A stretch of DNA of 64,000 bases. It comes from Glaciecola sp048820975 (GTDB taxonomy: Bacteria > Pseudomonadota > Gammaproteobacteria > Enterobacterales > Alteromonadaceae). Below the pieces are notes generated by a model that saw only the letters and a program-made list of their open reading frames with translations, searched no databases and was not told the DNA's origin. Shown here in pieces: positions 35,074 through 43,631 of the stretch (its first letter is position 1; each line of letters opens with the position of its first letter). Location: NCBI RefSeq assembly GCF_048820975.1, contig NZ_JBMEUF010000001.1, positions 1,116,001 to 1,180,000 of the forward strand, given 5' to 3'. A program made the translations under genes and the position numbers.

Positions 35074-36042
35074 CTAAAAGGTTTCACCCTTGAAGTTAGT
35101 AACACCACAATAGCTCTGAAACGTTTTAATTGCTGAGCAAGTTTTCAAGGCTTCTTGTTTGGAAGAATATGGGCCGAAACGCAAACTATAGAAAGTTTGT
35201 CCTTTCACGCTCACTGTTTCGTTCAAGGCAAGCTTATTACAGGTTATATCAGCAGCTTTTCCTTTAAAATCGTCCCAGCTTTTCGTAACACTTGCTCTAC
35301 TTTTGAAAGACGCTAAATGAATAGCAAAACCGTTACCAATCGTATAATTTGACGTGTCGCACTGCTCTTGCTTGCTATCAGGTGTAAGTTTACCGCCTGT
35401 AAATTTTGCGTCATCAACCCCATCATTGCTGTTACTCACTAAGTGACTGGGATTAGCTTGCTTCAAGTTGTTTCCCATGACAGGTTTTGCAGGGGCTGCC
35501 ACAGCTACATTGCTAGGCATGGTGCTGTTTTTACCAGAAAATTTAGACGGCGGCTCATCATCTTTTTCGTTAATTTTAGTTAACTCTGCTGGGGTGGTTA
35601 CAGTATTAAAGCTAGGACGTACGGTACTACCACTGCTAAGGACATCTTGTTCAGTACTGGCAGTAAACCCACCGGGTACATTGTATTGAGAGCCATAATC
35701 AGGGACCGGATTTAAATTACCAAACTGTTCTGTTAAAAAAGATATATCTTGCTCTAATTCGATTAGCCTAGAAATAGCGGGCTGCGCTTCTTCCCAGCGC
35801 TGATTTTGCTTGGCAATGATCACTTTTAACTCATCAATTGATGTTGTTTGCTCTTCGATACTGGGGGAAGGCTTTGCATTAGTTATTCCTTCTGCCTCTT
35901 CCATTTCAAACGAAGACTCGTCTTGGCTATTGGTTAAGAATGCTTCGACTTTTGACATATCTGGTATAATCGAACAGGAAAACAACAAACAAGAAGATGC
36001 TATCAATGCACTGAGTTTTTTATATTTTATATGCGGCTTCAT
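35074..36042 (-). CDS. SPOR-domain lipoprotein within the chaperone-usher cluster
   Basis: Lipoprotein of 322 residues. The lipobox is LLFSC (Cys about 23). A short coiled coil (about 65-110), a long low-complexity Ser/Pro/Asn linker (about 110-225) and a C-terminal SPOR domain follow (about 238-318: FAIHLASFKSRASVTKSWDD and FYSLRFGPYSSKQEA). SPOR domains bind denuded peptidoglycan glycan strands, usually at division sites. Such a protein between usher and subunits is unusual for pilus operons. It could anchor or position the usher at peptidoglycan. Four Cys in the SPOR region may form disulfides. Confidence 0.82.
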   Translation of the reverse strand: MKPHIKYKKLSALIASSCLLFSCSIIPDMSKVEAFLTNSQDESSFEMEEAEGITNAKPSPSIEEQTTSIDELKVIIAKQNQRWEEAQPAISRLIELEQDISFLTEQFGNLNPVPDYGSQYNVPGGFTASTEQDVLSSGSTVRPSFNTVTTPAELTKINEKDDEPPSKFSGKNSTMPSNVAVAAPAKPVMGNNLKQANPSHLVSNSNDGVDDAKFTGGKLTPDSKQEQCDTSNYTIGNGFAIHLASFKSRASVTKSWDDFKGKAADITCNKLALNETVSVKGQTFYSLRFGPYSSKQEALKTCSAIKTFQSYCGVTNFKGETF

Positions 36043-36114
36043 AATAGGCCCCCAATAACAATTTTTTGACCATTAAATCTAATAATCAAGACTAAGCAAA
36101 AAATGAACCAATTG

Positions 36115-39021
36115 TTATTGTTCTGATACTAGGGCAGGTATCGCTTCGCAAAAAATGCCATGCTGCGTTATTTCTAGGCAGTCAAGAGCTGCGCTTACCT
36201 CTTGAGGGTAGAAGCCACTTAACAAAGAGTATGAACCGTCATTTTCTAAGCGTTTTTGTAATTGACCTCTTGGTATGTTTAGTTGCTTGTGAAGCCTCGA
36301 GGCATAAATATTAAGGATTTTCTGGTTAACGAAATTTCCTAGTTTGACTGCAAAGCCTTTAAGATACATCCGTTTTCGCACTCGTAAATCATCAATCAAA
36401 TATATTTCGCTATGTTTATCTACACGAATGGCTGAGACCGGATAATTTATCGCATCCACTTTATTTAAAGAGCTAGTGTCTATTTCAACCTTGTAGTTTC
36501 CCGGTATCACTCCATCAAATATATAAAAACCATCAAACTCGCTTAAAGTTTGTTTTGCAATTCGCCCTTTAGAATCAACTAAATTCACAAGTAGATTGCG
36601 GCCTGGTTCAAGTAAATCTTCCGATACTAAATCTATTTGACCTTCAAGTTCACTAGTAAGAACAATGGGGAAATCAAGGTTGTCGGTATAGCCCTCCCGA
36701 AATTCTATAGACACACCATCTACAAGTGGCTTAAAAAATTGGTCTGGCAATGTGTCAATATCAACAGAAATATCACTTTGTTTTTGATCACTAATATTCG
36801 CGATTAAGGCAATACCTGTTGATGAAGTGGAGATTTTTCTAATTACTTGTGGAGCCAAAACAGTTACATCCTCTATTACTGGCTCGCCGATATCATACAA
36901 AGCATTATAGTTTTGATCTAAAAATACTCTTACCGCGACAGATCCTCGCCCTGTAAGCCCTGTTCTCTCTGAATATATATCTCTGTACCTCGAATCTGTA
37001 CCTGTAAGTGCAATTCGTGCTTGCAAACCTGCAGTCCATCCTGCAGCTTCAGACCACGTAAAATTACTGTTTATATTGACCTTTTGATTTGTCCAACCTA
37101 ATTGAAATCCTACTTTTTCGTTGTCGGCGTCAATGGTGCCTGAATAATCAAGGCGAGCTTTCCAACTTTGTGAAATATTCCAGTTTAATGAGGCATTGTA
37201 AGAATCAAAAGCGGTATCATTTTCTAAATCATAATTAAGCCCTAAGCGTGCGAATAAAGTCCCAAACCCTTTCTGCATGGTCAATGAACCCACTGTTTGT
37301 GTGTTTTTATCTCCGGTTAAAAATGTGTCCTGTATGAATGAAATTCGGTTATACAAATACAAACCATTCATCGAGAAGCCAATATTGTTACTTGCTTCTA
37401 AGCGCTCACTCCCAGCGGTATCTTGAAGTCTTAACGAGTTTTGAATTGGAAAGTTAAATACTCCAATTCTTACGTGCCCACTTGTTGTTAAATCAAGCGA
37501 ACGAAAATAATACTCCGAGTCATCTTTTGGCTCTGTATTACTTAAGCGCAAATTCAAAGATTGCCCCAACAAACTAGTACGCAAACCCGCGGATATAGAA
37601 TCAGAAGCACTATTTCCGGTATATGTTAGGTCGGCCAACACATTATCACTTACGTAACTTGTTAAACCTAAGTTATAGGTACTCGCGTTACTAGTATCGT
37701 TGTTGAAAATTTGCTGAAAGCCGCCTGAGATTTGCGTAGCGGAAGAATACTTATATCTAAATTGACTCGATAAATTATAATCACTACTAAAGTTATCTTC
37801 AGAATCATTTACTCCTAAAACGGAACGATTTGATTCGTTAATCGACACATCATAAACAAAACGTTTATCGTCCATTAAGGTTTTGTCGATAAGCTTGTTA
37901 TATTGACGCACTTCAACTTGCCCTTGCGGCCCATATAAAGTTATTTCAAATTCGTTTAAGCCGAATATTAAAGATACATCCAAAAATTCGTAACGACCCG
38001 TTTGGATATTTAACTGTTGATCAAGCAGTAAACCATTTCTGTACAGTTCAGCATCCCAGCCAACTTGCACAGGGCCCTGTATATTGACCAACTGATTATT
38101 GATCTGATTTAAAGAAGTCGCATTACTAACGCGGAAACCCCTGGATTCTCCATTGCTAGATGAATTTCCCGTTCTAACAGGCCTTACATCGCCAACTTCA
38201 AAGTTAGTCGCCTGTAATATTCCAAGTAAATCCCCCTTAGAAGACTGTTTTTTAAGTTTTACTCGGGCGCTACTTAATAGGTCGTCATCATTTCCTGCAA
38301 GATAAAACTCTGTTCCTATAAGGGCTAAATCGCGGGTTCCTAGAATACTGTAATTGGCGCTAGTACGATCAGTGGATTCGGTATGTGCAATACCAAACTG
38401 CATATCCAAAATTTGCGGAGAAAGTATACCGTAACCGCGTTTTAAACGAACATATTTAACATCATTCCCGTTTGACTTGCCTAAACGCTTATTCATACGC
38501 TCTAAGCGTTCTATGAACGGAAATTTTTCTTTAGAATTTAGCCGGATACTCAGTTTTTCATAATCGAAAGTATGGCTAATACCGAATGTTTTAGTCAGCT
38601 TCTTTTCATTAATGTATAGGATATCATCTGCGAAAAGGTAGGAATTCTGATCAAGTGAAATATTTTGATCTTTTAGCTTTATTTTGACGCCGCCAGCTGA
38701 GGCTTCTAATGGGGAGAATTCAAAAGTGTTCTGTTGGTTAAAGTACCAACCCTTATATTTGTTGTCGGCAGACTTTTGTATCGGAAATTCCATGATTTCC
38801 AAATAATTTTCAAAATCTAAAACCATTTCTTGATTGTTAACACGGCCCACAATGTAGCCAAGGCGATATTTATCAATCAATACTTCAAAAAGTAACTCGT
38901 CACCGTTCTCATATCGCTTTATTTGCGAGCCAGCATTTTCATCTTCACTGGCGTTAGCTAGAAAAGATAGGCTAATTAATAAGATGTAAACTACTAAGAA
39001 TCGATTTGAAACTGTCAACAA
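36115..39021 (-). CDS. Outer-membrane pilus usher, alpha/TcfC-like
   Basis: Usher of 968 residues. A signal peptide (VYILLISLSFLANAS) leads into an N-terminal domain, a beta barrel (about 180-700) with VGWDAELYRNGLLLDQQL and a plug-like region, then C-terminal Ig-like domains. VRVFLDQNYNALYDIGEP resembles the Asp/Asn-rich loop of alpha-class ushers. No ATG is available: in-frame stops lie just upstream and the first usable codons are TTG at 39021 and 39018. It is the first gene of the pilus cluster and probably sets its expression. Confidence 0.85.
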   Translation of the reverse strand: MLTVSNRFLVVYILLISLSFLANASEDENAGSQIKRYENGDELLFEVLIDKYRLGYIVGRVNNQEMVLDFENYLEIMEFPIQKSADNKYKGWYFNQQNTFEFSPLEASAGGVKIKLKDQNISLDQNSYLFADDILYINEKKLTKTFGISHTFDYEKLSIRLNSKEKFPFIERLERMNKRLGKSNGNDVKYVRLKRGYGILSPQILDMQFGIAHTESTDRTSANYSILGTRDLALIGTEFYLAGNDDDLLSSARVKLKKQSSKGDLLGILQATNFEVGDVRPVRTGNSSSNGESRGFRVSNATSLNQINNQLVNIQGPVQVGWDAELYRNGLLLDQQLNIQTGRYEFLDVSLIFGLNEFEITLYGPQGQVEVRQYNKLIDKTLMDDKRFVYDVSINESNRSVLGVNDSEDNFSSDYNLSSQFRYKYSSATQISGGFQQIFNNDTSNASTYNLGLTSYVSDNVLADLTYTGNSASDSISAGLRTSLLGQSLNLRLSNTEPKDDSEYYFRSLDLTTSGHVRIGVFNFPIQNSLRLQDTAGSERLEASNNIGFSMNGLYLYNRISFIQDTFLTGDKNTQTVGSLTMQKGFGTLFARLGLNYDLENDTAFDSYNASLNWNISQSWKARLDYSGTIDADNEKVGFQLGWTNQKVNINSNFTWSEAAGWTAGLQARIALTGTDSRYRDIYSERTGLTGRGSVAVRVFLDQNYNALYDIGEPVIEDVTVLAPQVIRKISTSSTGIALIANISDQKQSDISVDIDTLPDQFFKPLVDGVSIEFREGYTDNLDFPIVLTSELEGQIDLVSEDLLEPGRNLLVNLVDSKGRIAKQTLSEFDGFYIFDGVIPGNYKVEIDTSSLNKVDAINYPVSAIRVDKHSEIYLIDDLRVRKRMYLKGFAVKLGNFVNQKILNIYASRLHKQLNIPRGQLQKRLENDGSYSLLSGFYPQEVSAALDCLEITQHGIFCEAIPALVSEQ

Positions 39022-39111
39022 TTGGGCCCGATAATTTGTTCATTAAGACGCATGAAGCAATTATCGAACCAAATTGAAAGACTAAAGAGTTTTGAGCTAT
39101 TGCGCTTGTTA

Positions 39112-40242
39112 CTACCCTACAAGCGCTAGCAGTATACCTGCGGCAACCGCGCTACCTAAAACACCGGCAACATTTGGCCCCATAGCATGCATTAGCAGGA
39201 AGTTATGTGGGTTGGCTTCAAGGCCTACCTTGTTGACTACTCGGGCTGCCATAGGAACGGCTGACACGCCGGCAGCGCCTACTAATGGATTAATGGTCTC
39301 TTTACTAAGCTTATTCATTAACTTAGCCATAAGTACGCCTGCTGCTGTGCCTATAGAGAACGCAACTGCGCCTAGCGCCAAAATTCCGAGGGTCTCAACC
39401 GTCAAAAAAGCTTCAGATGACAATTTAGAGCCTACGGCTAATCCTAAGAATATAGTTACCGTATTAATTAAAGAGTTTTGTGCGGTATAGCTTAAACGCT
39501 CTACAACACCACTTTCTTTTAATAGGTTACCAAAGCAAAACATACCTACTAATGGCGTAGCTGACGGCAAGAAAATAAGCGTTAATATAAGTACAGCAAC
39601 GGGGAAAATAATCTTTTCACGTTGCGACACTACACGTAGTTGCTTCATTTCTAACTTGCGCTCTTCGGGCGTAGTCAAAGCTTTCATAATAGGTGGCTGT
39701 ATAATAGGCACTAAAGCCATGTATGAATAAGCGGCCACTGCAATAGCACCTAGTAGCTCTGGCGCTAGCTTTGAAGCTAAAAAGATTGCCGTTGGGCCAT
39801 CAGCTCCGCCAATGATTGCAATGGCAGAGGCATCAGCTAAAGTAAAGTCAAAACCGGGTAAGCCATTTAATAAAATAGCCCCAAACAAGGTGGCAAAAAT
39901 ACCAAATTGAGCAGCTGCGCCTAACAATAGCATTCTTGGATTGGCTATTAATGCGCTAAAGTCAGTCATTGCGCCAACACCCATGAAGATGAGCAGTGGA
40001 AATACCCCGGTATCAACCCCTATATAGTAAATATAATGTAGCAGTCCGCCGGCTTCTGTAAAACCGGCTAATGGAATATTGGTAAGCAGAGCACCAAAGC
40101 CAATGGGTAATAAAAGTAAAGGCTCAAATTTTTTCACAATAGCAAGATATAGCAGGCCTATACCCACTAGCATCATTATAATTTGGCCTATTTCAAAATG
40201 AGGCAAAGCCGTGCTTTGCCATAACATTGATAGTTTTTCCAT
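39112..40242 (-). CDS. oadB: Oxaloacetate decarboxylase beta chain (sodium pump)
   Basis: Inner-membrane subunit of 376 residues that decarboxylates carboxybiotin and pumps sodium outwards. Several helices and the conserved IGGADGPTAIFLASKLAPELLG are visible; the Asp there is a sodium-site residue. GVGAMTDFSALIANP and LVGAAGVSAVPMAARV are further family blocks. It is shorter than the Klebsiella protein (433) but similar to marine homologues. It starts 2 bases after oadA. Confidence 0.94.
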   Translation of the reverse strand: MEKLSMLWQSTALPHFEIGQIIMMLVGIGLLYLAIVKKFEPLLLLPIGFGALLTNIPLAGFTEAGGLLHYIYYIGVDTGVFPLLIFMGVGAMTDFSALIANPRMLLLGAAAQFGIFATLFGAILLNGLPGFDFTLADASAIAIIGGADGPTAIFLASKLAPELLGAIAVAAYSYMALVPIIQPPIMKALTTPEERKLEMKQLRVVSQREKIIFPVAVLILTLIFLPSATPLVGMFCFGNLLKESGVVERLSYTAQNSLINTVTIFLGLAVGSKLSSEAFLTVETLGILALGAVAFSIGTAAGVLMAKLMNKLSKETINPLVGAAGVSAVPMAARVVNKVGLEANPHNFLLMHAMGPNVAGVLGSAVAAGILLALVG

Positions 40243-40244
40243 AA

Positions 40245-42047
40245 TTAACCTACCAACATTAAGGTATCGCCATTTGACACAGCATCACCTTCTTTCACAC
40301 TAATTTTAGCCACCGTACCGCTAACAGTGCTGCGAACTTCTGTTTCCATCTTCATAGCTTCTAGTATAACAATAACGTCACCCTCATTAATGGGTTGGCC
40401 ATCTTCCACCACTACTTTGAAAATGTTGCCCGACAGTGGCGCTTTAATTTCGGTACTGTTCACACTAGGCGCTGGCGTTTGGGCAGCAGAATGTGAAGCT
40501 TCATTTGTTGGCGTTGATAAACTCACCTGAGCAATATTAGTGATATCACCGCCATCAGCAACTTCTACATGGTAAACCTGGCCTTCCACTTTTACCGCAT
40601 AACTTGCAGCATCACTTGCAAATGGGGTTTCGCTAGCTGCATCAACTTCAATTGGGCCATTTGATGGTGCCGGTTCGAAAGCGGAAGGATTATCGCGGTT
40701 TTCAATGAATTTCAAACCAATTTGAGGAAACAATGCGTATGTGAGTACGTCATCTATTTCATGATCCGCTAAACGAAGTGATTTTTCTTTTGCTACCGCT
40801 AATAAAGCCGTCTCGAGGTCATTCAATTCTGGCGCAATAATATCGGCAGGACGGCAGGTAATGGGCTCAGCACCTTCTAATACACGAGCTTGTAGCTCAG
40901 CATTAACCGGCGCTGCGGTGGCACCGTATTCGCCTTTTAAAACACCCGCAGTTTCTTTAGAAATACTCTTATAACGCTCGCCAGTTAATACATTGATAAC
41001 CGACTGCGTGCCTACTATTTGAGAAGTAGGCGTAACCAGTGGAATAAACCCTAAATCTTCTCTTACGCGAGGGATTTCTCGTAAAACTTCATCAAATTTA
41101 TCTTCTGCACCCTGCTCTTTTAATTGGCTTTCCATGTTAGTTAACATGCCGCCAGGAACTTGTGCAGTTAAAATTCTAGCGTCTACGCCTTTCAAGCTTC
41201 CTTCGTACTGGGCGTATTTAGCTCGCACACCTCTAAAATAAGCCGCGCCCTCAGCAAGCAATTCTTTATTTAATAAAGTATCGCGCTCAGTGCCTTCCAC
41301 AATAGCGGCTATTGTTTCGGTTGCAGTATGTCCGTAAGTCATACTCATTGGGCTTATAGCGGTATCAAGCATATCAATGCCTGCATCAATTGCTTTTTGG
41401 TATGTAGCTGTACTCAAGCCAGTGGTAGCATGGCATTGCATCGCAATAGGTACTTTTACTGTGGCTTTTAATTGCGTGACTAATTCTTCGCAATCATAAG
41501 GTTTAAGCAAACCCGACATATCCTTAATACAAATAGAGTCAACGCCTAGGTCTTCTAACTTTTTAGACATATCAAGCCAAAACTGCAAGGTATGCACTGG
41601 GCTAATGGTATACGCTAAGGTCCCTTGAGCGTGTGCGCCCACATCTTTGGTTGCTTTAATAGCCGTAGTTAGGTTTCGAACATCGTTCATAGCGTCAAAA
41701 ATACGAAAAACATCTACACCATTTTTATGAGCGCGTTCAACAAACTTGATCACTACGTCATCAGCGTAGTGACGATAGCCTAATAAGTTTTGGCCACGCA
41801 GTAACATTTGCTGCGGCGTGTTAGGCATAGCCTGCTTAATGGCGCGAATGCGCTCCCAAGGATCTTCGCCTAAATAGCGGATGCATGCATCAAATGTTGC
41901 ACCACCCCATGATTCCATTGACCAATAACCAACTTTATCCATCTTTTCTGCAATGGGTAGCATGTCATCAAGGCGCAAACGAGTAGCCAATATTGATTGG
42001 TGTGCGTCACGAAACGCCAATTCAGTGATTTTTAATTGCTTAGACAT
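40245..42047 (-). CDS. oadA: Oxaloacetate decarboxylase alpha chain
   Basis: Carboxyltransferase of 600 residues, cytoplasmic. The TIM-barrel domain (1-about 300) starts ELAFRDAHQSILATRLR with the metal-binding Asp and His, and contains MQCHATTGLS with further metal ligands. The biotin carrier domain at the end has the attachment lysine in EAMKME. A Pro/Ala-rich linker (about 470-530) joins them. It transfers the carboxyl of oxaloacetate to biotin for OadB. Confidence 0.96.
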   Translation of the reverse strand: MSKQLKITELAFRDAHQSILATRLRLDDMLPIAEKMDKVGYWSMESWGGATFDACIRYLGEDPWERIRAIKQAMPNTPQQMLLRGQNLLGYRHYADDVVIKFVERAHKNGVDVFRIFDAMNDVRNLTTAIKATKDVGAHAQGTLAYTISPVHTLQFWLDMSKKLEDLGVDSICIKDMSGLLKPYDCEELVTQLKATVKVPIAMQCHATTGLSTATYQKAIDAGIDMLDTAISPMSMTYGHTATETIAAIVEGTERDTLLNKELLAEGAAYFRGVRAKYAQYEGSLKGVDARILTAQVPGGMLTNMESQLKEQGAEDKFDEVLREIPRVREDLGFIPLVTPTSQIVGTQSVINVLTGERYKSISKETAGVLKGEYGATAAPVNAELQARVLEGAEPITCRPADIIAPELNDLETALLAVAKEKSLRLADHEIDDVLTYALFPQIGLKFIENRDNPSAFEPAPSNGPIEVDAASETPFASDAASYAVKVEGQVYHVEVADGGDITNIAQVSLSTPTNEASHSAAQTPAPSVNSTEIKAPLSGNIFKVVVEDGQPINEGDVIVILEAMKMETEVRSTVSGTVAKISVKEGDAVSNGDTLMLVG

Positions 42048-42061
42048 TTTATATAGGTTCC

Positions 42062-42325
42062 CTATTTATTATGCTTTCGATGTGCATGTACTGCTCCAGT
42101 AATTGCAGCAACGATTTTTGGGCTCACTGTCGTTGGTGTGGCACTTTTATTATTATTATTTTTATAATTGGTTTTTTGTTGATTAGTGTCGGCTTCTGGG
42201 CCGGGGAAGGTTCGCGCAAACCAGGCTATACTATGAATACCACCTATTAATAGTGTTAGAAAAGCAAATACTACCGACATTCCTACCGATAATAACACGC
42301 CTGCTTCTAATAGTTGCTCGGTCAT
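42062..42325 (-). CDS. oadG: Oxaloacetate decarboxylase gamma chain
   Basis: Small membrane protein of 87 residues: one N-terminal helix (about 8-32, GVLLSVGMSVVFAFLTLLIGG) and a short tail rich in Asn and Lys. It joins alpha and beta subunits and binds zinc in Klebsiella; a His-containing C-terminus (VHAHRKHNK) fits that. AAGGAGGA lies 6 bases before the ATG. It opens the oadGAB operon. Confidence 0.88.
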   Translation of the reverse strand: MTEQLLEAGVLLSVGMSVVFAFLTLLIGGIHSIAWFARTFPGPEADTNQQKTNYKNNNNKSATPTTVSPKIVAAITGAVHAHRKHNK

Positions 42326-42451
42326 TTAATCCTCCTTCTTATACCTGTTTCAACATAACAATTTATAGTAACAAATTGCGGGTATGTTAAATAGCATGCT
42401 GAGCTAAAAAAAACAATGCAATACGCTAATAATCATGCGCTAAATCATAGT

Positions 42452-42476
42452 TTATATGCACATTCAACGCATATAA
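42452..42476. promoter_or_regulatory. Inverted repeat upstream of oadGAB
   Basis: Perfect 8-base arms TTATATGC and GCATATAA around a 9-base spacer, about 127 bases upstream of the oadG start. It is placed like an operator; the protein is unknown. Confidence 0.4.
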
Positions 42477-42559
42477 GCTGTTTTTTATGCATAATTAACC
42501 TTTCTTTTACAAACCCTGATTGAGTAAATTTAACTTTTGCTAGCGCATTTTAAAGGCAA

Positions 42560-42587
42560 AAAAAAACCACCCTACTGGGTGGTTTTT
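42560..42587 (-). terminator. Terminator of the tRNA-Ser/Arg transcript
   Basis: AAACCACCC and GGGTGGTTT pair around a 4-base loop. On the minus strand it is followed by nine T, 6 bases after the last tRNA-Arg. Confidence 0.9.
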
Positions 42588-42592
42588 AATGA

Positions 42593-42669
42593 TGGCGCGT
42601 GCGGAAGGATTCGAACCTCCGACCGCCTGGTTCGTAGCCAGGTACTCTATCCAGCTGAGCTACGCACGC
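42593..42669 (-). tRNA. tRNA-Arg (anticodon ACG), copy 2
   Basis: 77-base cloverleaf with acceptor GCGTGCG/CGCACGC, discriminator G and encoded CCA. The loop CTACGAA gives anticodon ACG, whose A is expected to be deaminated to inosine. It is identical to the copy 120 bases away. Confidence 0.97.
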
Positions 42670-42712
42670 GCAAAAAACGGTTATTGCTTGTTATCCTAAA
42701 AGCTTAATAAGT

Positions 42713-42789
42713 TGGCGCGTGCGGAAGGATTCGAACCTCCGACCGCCTGGTTCGTAGCCAGGTACTCTATCCAGCTGAGCTACGCACGC
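42713..42789 (-). tRNA. tRNA-Arg (anticodon ACG), copy 1
   Basis: Identical in sequence to the neighbouring tRNA-Arg, with acceptor GCGTGCG, T-arm GGTTCGAATCC and encoded CCA. It lies between tRNA-Ser and the second tRNA-Arg in one transcript. Confidence 0.97.
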
Positions 42790-42855
42790 GCTGTCTTATT
42801 AAACTCTTTTAACAACCTGCTTAAGTTTTCTAACTTAAACACTTCTAACAAATGA

Positions 42856-42948
<93 letters not shown>

Positions 42949-43127
42949 GGAACTTCATAAAAACGTTTACACTATTGAATTACTAAAGGCTTATAAGACC
43001 TTGGCTAGCTCTCCAAATTGTGGAGCGCAAGTTTACTGAATCAGCACAGTAAGTCAATGGTTTTTTAGCCTTAAAATATCAATCGTTAGTTTTTTAATCA
43101 ATTGCGTATATATAATACCCAAAAACG

Positions 43128-43157
43128 AAAAAAAGCTCGCATAATTGAGAGCTTTTT
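43128..43157 (-). terminator. Terminator of csrA
   Basis: GAGC pairs with GCTC within a longer A/T stem (AAAAAGCTC and GAGCTTTTT), loop about 10 bases, and seven T follow on the minus strand, 66 bases after the csrA stop. Confidence 0.75.
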
Positions 43158-43222
43158 ATTGATACTTCTTTGTTACCAGAAATCATAAGCTAACAACATT
43201 AAGTGTATTGTAACTTAATCTA

Positions 43223-43414
43223 TTAGCTGTCTGCTACGTTTCCATTACCTTTTTCGGCTTGAATTCGCATATAGATTTCTTCACGATGAACTGATACATC
43301 TTTAGGCGCATTCACACCAATTCGTACTTGATTGCCTTTAACCCCTAAAACTGTAACAGTTACGTTGTCTCCAACCATTAGGGTTTCGCCTACACGACGA
43401 GTCAAAATTAGCAT
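43223..43414 (-). CDS. csrA: Carbon storage regulator CsrA
   Basis: RNA-binding homodimer of 63 residues that blocks translation by binding GGA motifs. MLILTRRVGETLMVGDNVTV and VRIGVNAPKDVSVHREEIY cover both RNA-binding strands (Leu4, Arg6, Arg44). The gene order alaS-csrA-tRNA-Ser matches E. coli. It is likely to control motility and biofilm genes. Confidence 0.98.
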   Translation of the reverse strand: MLILTRRVGETLMVGDNVTVTVLGVKGNQVRIGVNAPKDVSVHREEIYMRIQAEKGNGNVADS

Positions 43415-43631
43415 GCCTTGCTCCTATTAATGTTATATATCTTAAATTTGCTTGCGCGCCTTAAATTATACGACAATCTACTTTATTTAGTTTTATAAGC
43501 TAAGGTTATTATTTTGAATGCTTAAAATCAATACTAACCTAGCAATTACACTGCCTTATATTCAATTAGAAACAAGGGCTTACGACTTTAGTCCATAAAA
43601 CAGACCAAAAGTTGCCTTAATTTCTTTCAAT

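Noticed and set aside
42593..42789. Direct repeats that might be attachment sites or a CRISPR-like unit
   Set aside because: They are two complete tRNA-Arg genes; no integrase or further repeat units are nearby.
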